Shown one piece after another: positions 1-9,908 of a DNA stretch of 64,000 nt. Under the pieces are notes generated by a model. It did not search any database. It saw only the letters and a program-made list of their open reading frames with translations, and was not told the origin of the DNA. Numbering within the stretch: position 1 is the first letter of the stretch; each line of letters begins with the position of its first letter. Source of the stretch: Ixodes scapularis (taxonomy: Eukaryota > Arthropoda > Arachnida > Ixodida > Ixodidae); the NCBI RefSeq assembly GCF_016920785.2, contig NW_024609884.1:35034882-35098881 (forward strand), read 5' to 3'. Position numbers and translations under genes: made by a program.

Positions 1-204
1 ATGACTTTTTTTTTTAGTTGCGGAAAAGCGCAGGCGCGAGAATTCTTGCACACAGAGGGTCGCAGAGCTGCTCTCGTACCTGTATATGGCTTGCACGTGA
101 CGTCGTCGCACCCTGCTGGTGGTCATTCGTGTTTGTTCTTGCCATGAAAAACAAATTCGATGGTATACTATACGCACTGTACGCTGCAGAAGGAACGCGC
201 CCAG

Positions 205-306
205 CCGCAAGGCCACCACCCTGGCTAGCGGTTGTACTGCACTGGGTAAATTCCTTATCTATATCTGAGACACCAGACGCCCATTGAGGCTAACTTCCGG
301 CTGTAT
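205..306 (+). mobile_element. SINE family S, 3' fragment
   Basis: Matches the 3' part of the SINE at 46262-46530 (opposite strand), including CTGGCTAGC, TGCACTGG.TAAATT and GAGACACCAGACGCCC followed by AACTTCCGGCT. The tRNA-like head is missing, so this is a 5'-truncated copy. Confidence 0.7.
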
Positions 307-505
307 AAACTTACAGCTTACAACGTTATTATCATAAAGTTCACCACAATGGAAGCTGATGTAACGTCAGTGCATCCCCCTTCTGTTTACGAACCTTCCG
401 GTCGCTCTGTTTCAGCAGGCCTTCCGAGCCTATGCTGACGTCCAACTTCCTGGGACAATGAAGGTCCACAGAAATACGAAGTTTTAGCGAGTTCCTTCTG
501 CTGTG

Positions 506-769
506 CTATTCAAGATATAAGAGGGGATCAGTCATCTTACGGGAGTATTGAAAAATCTCCAGCAAATCTCTCGCTAACCGGTCCTTTAGCTGACCATCTG
601 GAGAACTGGTCTTAAAATTTTTAATGAGCGTTGCAAGGAGCGGATTGTTTGCCCTCACATTTGACCGGAAGTTCACTGGGACGTCATAAGCGTTTACTTT
701 CAGCGCTTCAGCAGAGCCAATGGTGAACAAAATGGAATATTTTATGGTCGCGTTCCAGCCGTGCGCCAT
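506..769 (-). other. unrecognised 87-codon open frame
   Basis: ATG-to-stop frame whose product has unbiased, protein-like composition (segments such as NNPLLATLIKNFKTSSPDGQ and LARDLLEIFQYSRKMTDPLL). No known domain is recognised, no splice context is evident, and it abuts a foldback repeat. It could be a remnant of a repeat-encoded or cellular exon, or chance. Confidence 0.18.
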
Positions 770-830
770 CCCGCTCGCTCATGTTGCTCACAGACGCTGA
801 GCTGGCACAATTCTGTTGGTCAAGATGCTT

Positions 831-1016
831 GGGAGTTTTAGTATTGCGTATACAAGCGAACGCAAGCAGTGTGCGTTTGCGTTAGCGTTGCGTTTTCCAC
901 ACTGAGCCCAAAACAGGGGGCTTGGCTCATGGCGACGACGCGCATGCGCAGCGTGGAGCAGGTAACGCTAACGCACAGCGCTTGCGTTTGTTCCTTTACC
1001 CAGTGCCAAAACTCTC
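831..1016. mobile_element. foldback MITE F1, GAGAGTTTTAGTA-end family
   Basis: Left end GGGAGTTTTAGTATTGCG; the right end on the reverse strand reads GAGAGTTTTGGCACTGGG. The interior folds back through AACGCAAGC and GCTTGCGTT arms. TA follows the right end; the left TA is not intact. The interior is shared with the copy at 3381-3586. Confidence 0.7.
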
Positions 1017-1017
1017 T

Positions 1018-1212
1018 AATAGTGACTTTAAGTAGGCCGTATTCGCGACTCCAATTCACTGTAGGCGGCGCCACTCGTTTTCTAAAATGGCAATTATAAT
1101 GAGGGTCGGAGATGCGTGCCGCTGCTAGTGTGCTGGCTTCACTGAGCGACATAAATTGTTTCTGGTTATACGAGGAAGCTAGGGTGTTACGAGTGCAGGT
1201 CACCTTTTTATC

Positions 1213-1243
<31 letters not shown>

Positions 1244-1960
1244 CGGTGTTTAGCGTACGTAATATTTACGCCAGGAGGCACGTCTTAATTCGCGAACGAA
1301 ACCGAAGCTAACCTCTATTTCGGATTGAATTTCTCGGTATAGGTGTTCATTTCGTATAACTCAAGGTGTGTCTTACAATCAATCAATCAATCAATTAATG
1401 CTTATTTTTCTCTTGTGCTAACCAACAGCTCGAAAGCCTACTGGGTTAAGCACACACAATTGAAATACACCCAAAATACAGAGTAGACAAAATAAAGAGT
1501 TGTGAAAAAAAAAAAACAAAAAAAAAAAACATGCAAGCACACAAACGTGTATATATGCCAATTAAAAACACATGCATCAAAATGATGCATGTGTTTACAC
1601 ACACATGTGTGTGTGTGTGTGTGTGTGTGTGCACATTACAGTGTAAGTATTGAGTTAAAAAAGTTGTTCGTTGAAAGTTTGTTTTGTGACATACGTGTCC
1701 GATCCAGGCAGTTCAAAATATTTTGGAGAGTTTAGTGTACCTTTAACAACAGGGTCTTTCATACAGCTTAGAGGTAACATAGAATATTGTATTTGTTGAA
1801 AAAAATCAGTGCTGATATTTTTGCGTCCTTGCTGCCTTTTCTCGCTCAAATAATCGTCATGTGAAATAATAAACTGAGGGCCTTTTGATGGTTTTTTTTT
1901 ATATTTAGATGATTGATTGCTTTAACATTATTCCCAGCGCAATAACAGAAGAATCCTTCC
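1018..1960. other. gene-free stretch with simple repeats
   Basis: Nothing gene-like. Contains an A run (1216-1243), a short (ATCA)n (about 1378-1395), A-rich tracts (1505-1530) and (GT)n (about 1604-1632). Confidence 0.7.
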
Positions 1961-1968
1961 CATTTTTA

Positions 1969-2537
1969 CAGTGTTGGGTAAAGTACATCTAAAAGGTACT
2001 TCAAGTAAAGTACAAAGTAATTGAGACGTGACGTACTTCAAGTAAAGTATAAAATACACTGGATGCAGCGTACTTGAAGTACTGGAAATGCAATGTACTT
2101 TACTGTAAATGCAATGGATCGAGACCTGGCTCGCTGGGCCTTCCTCGATCTCTCCCTTCTAACGGCCCCCCTTTCCCGTTGCGGCGGTGGGAGTCGCGCG
2201 CGCTTCGCGATTTCGATTTGGACGCCCTTTGAGGAAGCTCGGGCCGTGCTAGGGCCTCGTAAACGCGACCGATTGCGTAGCCTTTTCTTTCTTTTCTTTT
2301 TTCTTTTTGTATATTACGTGTTTCTTGTTTTGTTATGTTCAGGTTTGTTTTCGTTTCCTGGGGTTAGGCGGAAGCCAGAAAGGCTTCCGCCTTTCTGTTT
2401 CGCCTCGCACGCCCCCAGGAAAGCACTTGCTTGTGCAAATAAAGATGATTATTATTAGTAGTAGTAGTAGTAGTAGTAGTAGTTATAAGTGTGCCAGCAC
2501 CAAAACCGCGAGGTTGTTCCTGGACACTCTAATAAAC

Positions 2538-2573
<36 letters not shown>

Positions 2574-2590
2574 AGTACTTCCCAACACTG
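1969..2590. mobile_element. hAT-like non-autonomous element with 8-bp TSD
   Basis: Ends CAGTGTTGGG.../...CCCAACACTG are inverted repeats. The 8-bp sequence CATTTTTA is duplicated exactly at 1961-1968 and 2591-2598, the TSD length expected of hAT transposons. Subterminal DNA is rich in AAGTAC/GTACTT. It encodes no transposase. The middle is occupied by an unrelated retroelement tail. Confidence 0.85.
2114..2572 (+). mobile_element. retroelement 3' tail nested in the hAT element
   Basis: Unrelated to the AAGTAC-rich hAT ends. GC-rich, then T/C-rich sequence leads to AATAAAGATG with (TAG)n at 2456-2483, then AATAAACA with (TTA)n at 2541-2572. This layout of polyA signal plus microsatellite tail is that of a LINE or SINE 3' end. 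The 5' boundary is approximate. Confidence 0.5.
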
Positions 2591-2598
2591 CATTTTTA

Positions 2599-3380
2599 CA
2601 ATATGTTCACAAAACGTATAAATCAAGACGCTGTTCTCACTACAAAGACACAAAGACAGAATCCGAGTCAGACAGCTGAAGTGTGTGTGTTTTTTAAAGA
2701 AACGCGTGACGCATTGGACTTTATATTGCATCCAGTGTTTGACTGTTTGTCTGTCTTAATAACGAGTTCAGAGTTTTCATATGCTAAAAAGAAAACAAAA
2801 TGAGACCATTCTGAAAGACTGTTATGGTTAAATGGCGTATTTTGTGATCGTGGCGTTTATTAGAGACATAGATTGTCGCATTTTGTATTAATAATAATAT
2901 TAATAAAATTAATATATTTTAATACATAATTTTTCAAGCTCAAATATAATTTGTTGCTAATGATCTAATTTAAACGCGCGAACAAGTATGACAATCAAAA
3001 GTGTGCAAATGATCATCATTGGTGTCAATTGTAGCATTTTTAATTAGCAAGTTACAGCATAAAAAAGTATAAAATCAATGAAAACATTCTAGCTAATCTG
3101 AGAAATCCATGTAAAATAACATTAGTTGTGAATGAAGCATATGGTGCTATCATAGTCGCGATTTTTGACAATCGGCAAAACTTCCAAAGTCGCCGGCAAT
3201 ATATTTCCATGGTATGCATTTTTTTATTATTATTTTTTTCTAGAACATGCAGTTTCTTTTGTTTCTACGCGCCGTCGCTTTGCCAATCTCAGTCTTTCCA
3301 GCTCGAAGGAACGCCTACCTGCTGCATGTCTCTCACTGCAGCACGTTTCGTTGGCGTTGGAGAACCGGTGAAACAGTAGT
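2599..3380. other. AT-rich gene-free stretch
   Basis: No gene seen. AT-rich, especially 2880-2960; includes T-rich runs near 3220-3240. Confidence 0.6.
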
Positions 3381-3586
3381 GAGTTTTAATATGGCATATA
3401 CGAGCGAACGCAAGCGCTGTGTGTTCGAGTTAGCTTCGCATGTTCCACACTGCGCGTGCGCAGAGCCCAAAGTTGCCGTCTTGGATTGGTGCATGGCGAT
3501 GGCGTGCATGTGCAACATGAAGCACACAACTGTAACGCAAACGTGCAGCACTCGCATTTACTTCTAGACGCAATACTAAAACTCTC
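3381..3586. mobile_element. foldback MITE F2, GAGAGTTTTAGTA-end family
   Basis: Left end GAGTTTTAATATGGCATA; right end reversed GAGAGTTTTAGTATTGCG, followed by TA. The interior (CGAACGCAAGCG) is homologous to F1 at 831-1016. A further right-half fragment of the same interior lies near 4520-4585. Confidence 0.7.
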
Positions 3587-3786
3587 TAATAAGGTGCAAT
3601 CCCATACCGGCTGCAGCACTACGTTGGGACAGTGAAGAGCGTTGTTTGCATTCGGAAATGACAATTCGCGAGCCATGATCGCGAGCAGTTCCGCCGTGCC
3701 CGCCGAGCAGGAGAATCCGGAGACCCTCACTATAGACAGCGCTTCCTGTTTCCGCCGCCGGAGGGCGAGCAACAAGCTGGAGACGA

Positions 3787-4303
3787 GAGCTCGTGCCGTC
3801 ACTTCGAACCTAGAAGCATGGATTGAGCACTCGCCCGCTGGGCCAGCTAGGCCCGCTTTCCCCAGCGTACGGTCATAGCCTCCTCTATATACTGTCAAAA
3901 CCTGGCAGATCGCCACGAGACGAGGCCGCCGAGAGTGAAAAGGTAGAGCGTCAGACAACGGATGAGAGGAGAGGCATGTAACGGGCGCCCCGCTGCGGCG
4001 AGACAACGATACACGCTTTTTCCGAGCGATGGAATGTCCGCTTGCACTCCTCGCGTTCCTCGCGCTACCGCTTCTTTTCTCCTCGGGTTTGGAAATCATG
4101 TTTCGGCGCCTCGCCGCACATAACTTGTGACGAGGAGCATAGCTCTGCACATAAGTTGTGAGGTGGTGTACTATATAATCAGCATGTTTTTCGTCAGACC
4201 TCGTTGTAAGAGAAATCAACAGTTTGAGTAGACCGCACGCTGCAGATTGCGGGCCTAGCGGGCGCGTGCTCAATCCATGCGTTAAAACGACGGCACAAGC
4301 TCC
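3787..4303. repeat. inverted repeat pair, about 60-bp arms
   Basis: Arms 3787-3856 and 4249-4303 share GCATGGATTGAGCAC and CGCCCGCT.GGCCC in opposite orientation. A 0.4-kb GC-rich spacer has no recognisable gene. The right outer flank (TAAAAGTCTCTGTTATACTC, about 4339) resembles the start of a foldback at 31283. Confidence 0.5.
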
Positions 4304-4330
4304 CGCTAGCAACGAGAAGCTCTAGCGTAT

Positions 4331-5774
4331 ACGGTCTATTAAAAGTCTCTGTTATACTCTTGACCGTCTAGTTCTAGTGTAAGGAAATAAATTCTAGATG
4401 TAACTTTTTTTTTTTTTTTTAACAGGAAAACAGGTGTGATTCGTAGAGCAACTTTTCGGTTTGGTGGGCTACTGAAATATTAAGAACTCTTGCCTTCATC
4501 GCGTAGGATTGGCACATGGCGGCAATGAGCGCAGCGTGGAGCACATAACGCTAACACAAACGCACGGCGCTTGCGCATTTTAGGGAATAAAAGCTTATGA
4601 CCCTATGTAGGTCGTTGGTGTTGATTAAGGCTACAAGAGCCTTAGAGTTATAAACATGATTCCTGACCAATCTGGAGTGGCGAACACATTTTCGAGTTCT
4701 CTTAGCTCTGATTCGCCTCGATTCATTTCGCCTCGCCGACTCGTTGTATCAGGGCTGCTTGAAACCATTTATTAGAAGACAAATATCTAGCCTCGAATAA
4801 AACAAATCGTTGAAAGGAAAATGGTTTGGCTCCTCATCAAGCTGCGCGTGCTGCAGCTTTTTGCCCCAGCTACCATCTTTCTTGGTCAAATAAAAAGATA
4901 ATTGATTGATTGATTCATATATTTAAAGGTTAAGGAGTAACATTATTCTTGTTACCCAGCAATATTTTAACATGCATTTTCAATTTTCCTTTTACGTGAC
5001 AAAAAATTATATTTTGAGGAGTGTTTAACCGGTAACCGAGATTACATAAAAAAAAAAAGAAAAAAAAAACGGAAGCGCAAAAGCCCAAAACAAGACCGAT
5101 TTAGCAAATATAACAATAACTGTAAGCGGAACCGAACCTATATTGTTTTCGGTTTGAGCACCTGGTTACTACCACCTTTACCATAATTATGAGAAAAAGC
5201 GTTGTTGTTTTTGTTGTTTTCTGCTGCTTTTTATAGCCCGTACATTCGAATAATACTTCCAACAAAGTGAAATTGTAACATGAGCCTTCCCGCAGGAAAG
5301 ATGCCGTCGACATGAGTTTTGTGAGGCAGCGGTATGCTATGTATATGCACGCCCTACTCAGGCTGCTGCGTATGTAAAAGTTCGAATAAATTAAAGTAAA
5401 AGATACCGTCTTCTCGACCTCCTGTCAGAGTTAAGAGAATGCAGATGAATATGACGACCCTCGTTGGCGAATATGAAGTACTTACTGTGCAATGCTTTTG
5501 GTGGTGTTTTAAATTTTCTTTGAATCTAAGCAAGCGCGTGGCACAGCTTGGGCATGACTCTGCCTTCTTCGCACACAGTGAGGAAATCGATCGACACCTA
5601 GATTAGCTCTGCTTTCTCCTTTTTCGTATAGCAAGATAGCACGAGCGCGGGTAGTTGTGAGAAGAGCCTCAAATCTACAAACTCTCGTGCAAGTTTGTGG
5701 AATCAAGACACCGGCAAAAGATACGTGGTACGACGACTCACGAGCAGTATTGAAAGTAACGAGCTATTAGCGGC
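4331..5774. other. gene-free stretch with a LINE-like 3' tail
   Basis: Holds a right-half F1/F2 fragment (4520-4585), a tail with AAATAAAAAGATA then (ATTG)n near 4890-4916 as at retroelement 3' ends, and A-rich tracts at 5048-5070. No gene is supported. Confidence 0.5.
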
Positions 5775-6055
5775 GGCATGTTTCGCTGGCGCCCTCGTAT
5801 GGTTACCTTTCGTGACGGCCTTACCTTGCGAACAACAAGTTCGATGGTGTTCGTAATTTAGCATGGCGGAAGCTTGAAATCATAGCGTTCTTGAACCTTT
5901 ACTTGAACCAACACTATCAACACCGTCAAAATTGAAGTCCTCGCGTTCCTCTTATTTCCGTCCATGAGAACTCCTTTGCTGACGTCATAGTCAGCATTCG
6001 GCCAATCGTGGAAGGCCGACCACCGCGACGCTTTCAATCGCGCACGTCGCCAGTA
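5775..6055 (-). repeat. dispersed repeat, partner of 42060-42310
   Basis: Read on the minus strand this matches 42060-42310 closely, including GGCGACGTGCGCGAT, AAGCGTCGC, GAATGCTGACTATGACG, GATTTCAAGCTTCC and ACACCATCGAACT. The two copies are inverted relative to each other; no reading frame is conserved. Confidence 0.7.
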
Positions 6056-6063
6056 GTTTCTGT

Positions 6064-6278
6064 TAAGGCCGGTTCGGACACTTGCGTTTAAGTGCGTTTG
6101 ACTGCGTTGCGTCGAGAACCGACAGCGAGTCACCGGCACATCTGTACTTCGTATGAAGCGTGGAATCCAATTCAAGGAATCATCTTGGCACGCGATATAA
6201 GCGGCAGGGATGTCCTGGTTCCTCGCAGCCGCAACGCAGTCAAACGCATTCAAACGCAACTGTCTGAACCAGGCTTTA
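6064..6278. mobile_element. foldback element K1
   Basis: Arms of about 48 bp: TAAGGCCGGTTCGGACA at left, TAAAGCCTGGTTCAGACA on the reverse strand at right, each continuing into TGCGTTTGACTGCGTTGCG-type sequence. The middle is homologous to the element at 29755-30202 (CAATTCAAGGA and TGGCACGCGA). Confidence 0.65.
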
Positions 6279-6280
6279 CG

Positions 6281-7545
6281 GTGCCTTCATGTGCTCTTTG
6301 CTTAGGGTGGAGACATCTTGCCATTTTGTCCCACACGTTTATTTTTCTTTTTTGTTCAGAAGCGCGTGAAAGAGCGTGTCCCTGCACACGTTTGTGGCGC
6401 TGACTCTGCTATGGCGACATTTTGTTTTCGTCGATTTCTTTGTATTTTACCCGTGAGCGCGTGCTGTCGGCATCGGGTACTACAAAGGGTGGCATCACCC
6501 TAAACAGAAGGACATTGAAGCCCCCATAGTTTTTGTGTAACATACTAACATACTCGTTAGCCTCACCAATGACTAACAAGTAAAACATACCTTTGTTGCG
6601 GTATCGTCTATCAAATTAAGTCATTCATCAGCCGTTGCTTTTGGTTAAATTGCAATCGCGTTTTCGTTAAAAAAAAAGAAAAAAAAATATCGTTTTCTTC
6701 TCAACTTCGTAGCAAAGAAGAAAAAAAAATTCCCACAAAACACCGCTAGACACGGAGTCATTTCAGAATATTTCAGAAGAAAGTTTGAGCGCTCCCGAGC
6801 CGGTTTCCAGGAAAATTCACAACGCTAATTGTCGCCGCACAGAAGCTGAAACCAAACCGTCCTTCGCGCATGTTAGAAATCTTTCTCAAGATAATGACCT
6901 TCTTTCCTCTAAGGACACAGCCGTTGTACCGTGAAGACGCAGCCATCTCGTTGGAATGATTAGTCGGAATGAGACATTATCTGTTCAGAAGGCGATAGTC
7001 TGTTGCCGCTCAAAGTTTATAACTCTTCATTCCCCCAGCTATAGTATACGATTCACTTGTCATCTCTTTAAATGCGATAGCATTTCTTTCATCACCATTA
7101 ACGTCGGACTGCGGAACTTAGGAGCAGTGCGAAATGTGCTCCCCGTTTCTCGCCGCAACACACAGGCAAGGAAGGAGTTCATCGAAATTTTTTAGGTTAA
7201 TCTTTTCGAAGCACGAAAGGCGTAGAACAAAGTCCCGTCACAATGTTGTTTTCATACAAAGTGCGTGTCTAAACATTTCAGTAAAAAAAAAAAAAAAAAT
7301 ACAACAACAACAAAACAAAAACAGCAACAGAAGGTTGAGTTAATCAAAATCAGGACGGCAAGTCAAAATATAGATTCGCACTAAATAGTAATGGTGATAG
7401 TCATTTATTTCGGCTCAGGGTAACCTCGGCGCCGCAGAAAGGCAAGTCGCCCATACCGTGAATGCTCACGGCGCCGCGTCCAACGATGATGAGATGGTAT
7501 TGGAATTTGGACAGATGAATTTTTACTAGAAATGGTGATGATGAC
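6281..7545. other. gene-free stretch
   Basis: No gene seen on either strand. A-rich runs at 6669-6690, 6719-6730 and 7283-7320; otherwise unclassified. Confidence 0.55.
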
Positions 7546-7549
7546 TTAA

Positions 7550-8227
7550 AGGGGCTGTGCAACGACATTAGGTAGAAATATTTCTTACTTTACACCAGCT
7601 TCCTGGCACTGGAGGGACCCAAGACTACTCGAACGCAACACCACTGACCAAGAAGCGTCTTCGTCGCGGCGGAATTCGAAGGATGAAAGCGGAGCTTTTC
7701 TTTCAGTCTCTCCTTCCAAAGCCGCCTTCGCGAAATTTTATGACAGAGCTGTGGGGACAATGGCAACAATACGATCCCCGGGAATGCGTCATCGAGCTTT
7801 GCGGTGACGATATTCAAATGCTGCTCACACAGTGGACGCGAAGACTGCGTACGCATTCGATCTGGGCTCGTGACAATCGATGCCTCAACATGCATTCGGG
7901 TAGTGGCCCGTGTCCAATCGCTGCAACGACGGCAATAGCCGAGCCATAACAACGTCTGGAACTCAGCGCGTGTCCTGTGCTTTGCCAACCCCAGCGCGTG
8001 GCTATGATCAACATTGGCGGCATATAATCGGCTCCAGATCACGTGGCCGCTTTTTCTGGCTGCTAGTTGAGGGGGTGAACGGTGCTCGTTTTTCTTTAAT
8101 ATTTTTTTCTGGAACTTCTATTGCGTGGGGTGAAAAACGAACGCGTGTTTCATAGGTCATTAATGCCAGGGTGTCGTCCGTTTTAAGCGGTATTTGCGCA
8201 CAGTACAAAAATTGTGGCATTGCCCCT
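7550..8227. mobile_element. TTAA-flanked non-autonomous DNA element P1
   Basis: TTAA at 7546-7549 and 8228-8231. Ends are AGGGGCTGTGCAACGA and, reversed, AGGGGCAATGCCACAA. Homologous full-length copies lie at 40385-40960 and 43065-43829 with the same TTAA flanks. TTAA duplication is typical of piggyBac-type insertion, but the ends are not the usual CCC form, so the superfamily is left open. No transposase. Confidence 0.8.
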
Positions 8228-8292
8228 TTAAGTAGCGCTTGTGGACGAAGGTAAGGGGCTGATGTTGCGGTTGAAAAGGGTGAAACGCATTA

Positions 8293-8630
8293 AACTCTCA
8301 GAAAAAAAAAAAAAAAGGTATATTCTTTCGCCCCTTGTCCCATATACGACACCCCAAAACTTCAGTTAGACGTCCAGCGCACTGGCGTCGGACAGACGGC
8401 CCAAACTTTTAAGAGGGACTTGAGAACGGCCAAGAAAACCTCGATTACTTTTTTTTTTTTTTGTGGTTAGTAACACGTACGTTAGCTATTTTAATGAGTT
8501 GTACCACTCGGCCGCTCATGAAAGTTTGTACCGTTGGTTCGAGGTCAGCTCGCTGTACGTCGAACTGAAGTTTTGGGGTGTCGTATATGGGACAAGGGCT
8601 GTAAGAATATGCCCTTTTTTCTGGAGAGTG
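8293..8630. mobile_element. foldback element H1, 0.34 kb
   Basis: The left arm begins ACTCTCAG plus an A run, then GGTATATTCTTTCGCCCC; the right arm reversed is ACTCTCCAG, then GGCATATTCTTACAGCCC. Both arms then read TTGTCCCATATACGACACC and CCCAAAACTTCAGTT. Related to the element at 32338-32752. Confidence 0.75.
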
Positions 8631-8671
8631 TAGGCTTGCAGCGGCCTTCGCGACGGTGGTGTTCGTGGGGC

Positions 8672-8710
8672 CGCCATCTTGAGCGCCTGGCTCAGGCGCT
8701 CAAGATGGCG
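8672..8710. repeat. perfect 18-bp hairpin with 3-nt loop
   Basis: CGCCATCTTGAGCGCCTG, loop GCT, then its exact reverse complement. Outside the arms pairing stops quickly. It may be the core of a small foldback element or a structured site. Confidence 0.75.
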
Positions 8711-9211
8711 TTCACGATTTGCAGACGAGCGGCCCGAATTTCAGGCGAGGCAGGAAGTCCAGCACCCTCGTGGTGGGGGTGCCAGTGGATGGCGCCAGTG
8801 TTGGCCGGGCAGCAGGCAGTCTTCGCGAAAGCGGGCTCTGAAGTCTCCCAGCTTCCGGTCGAGCTTGTAACTGAGCAGCGTGACCACTCTGTAGATCAAG
8901 ACATGTATGGTGTGTGCCACTGGTGTCCGGCTGGCTCTCTGACGATGGGAAAATCCACGTTGAAAAAAACACGTCTTACGCCCAGCTGGCTTCCTCTTCT
9001 TCCGATTTTGTATTCTAAGGTATCATCCAGCGAAACAATGCAAAGGCCGGAGCAGCGCATAAAAATTGCGAATCAACAGACTTATTTTTCTCTATTATGA
9101 TGCGGAACAATGATGGTGCAGGCATTATGCCACGGGCTCACACTCGACAGCGTGATTTGAGGCGATTCTGTTTCCGTTTCTGGTTTGGTTCTAAGCGCCG
9201 CATGCGGAGAT
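8711..9211. other. gene-free stretch
   Basis: GC-moderate. A 188-codon frame runs through here on the plus strand, but it begins inside foldback H1 and spans the hairpin, so it is not taken as coding. Confidence 0.5.
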
Positions 9212-9214
9212 TTA

Positions 9215-9905
9215 TGGCGAATCCCACATGGGCGTTTTGGAGCGCGCCGGGATCAGTTGACCAGATCCGGACTGGAGCACACGATCCGGACGGGGTCGCG
9301 CCGCCTACGGATCCCTAGTGGAACATGACCACTACTCCGGGATCGGCGGATGCCTTCCCATCATTCAATTGCCCGGGAATCCCCTTTCCGCGGCCGCCGC
9401 GGTCGTTTCGAAGGTGTTTTCGCAATCGTGGCGCTAACACGTGTTCGACGCACGAGCGGCAGGAATGGCTCAGGCGCTTCTAGCAAAGATTGCCGGAATG
9501 CCCGTAGCGCGGCAAATACTTTCTCTTCTCCTTCCTGGAAAACGAACCGGCTGTCAAGCCAAGGGGTAAGCAAGCGGCCATTACGAATTCTTCTGATGTC
9601 GAGACAATCTCCAGCCCGCGACGTGCTTCTTCTTCTTCTGAGGCGAGATGGGCGAGATCAGGCGAGATGCCCCACGAGAAAGGAAGTCACGTGTGTGCGC
9701 CGAGGGCTGGCCCGGCTGGCTTCCGGTTGAATCCGCCGAAATTGTGGGAGCGACTTTTCTCGGATCCAGATCGAGATCTGGAGCGGGAGCTAATACGAAA
9801 CGACCAGTAAAACACGTCGGTCTCGATCCCGATCGCCCAGTGAAATAGGCTCGCTCCAGAAAAGTCGATCCCGGCGCGCTCCAAAACGACCCGTGGAATT
9901 CGCCA
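9215..9905. mobile_element. Harbinger-like element, TTA target duplication
   Basis: Terminal inverted repeats of about 40 bp start TGGCGAATCCCACATGGG (left) and TGGCGAATTCCACGGG (right, reversed) and share TTTTGGAGCGCGCCGGGATC. TTA flanks both ends (9212-9214 and 9906-9908), matching the TWA duplication of PIF/Harbinger elements. 691 bp and no transposase, so non-autonomous. Confidence 0.7.
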
Positions 9906-9908
9906 TTA

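Noticed and set aside
3386..4312. 308-codon open frame on the minus strand
   Set aside because: It runs through foldback F2 and an inverted repeat pair and has no domain; openness reflects GC-rich repeat DNA.
8534..9100. 188-codon frame on the plus strand
   Set aside because: Starts inside foldback H1 and crosses a perfect hairpin; no domain.
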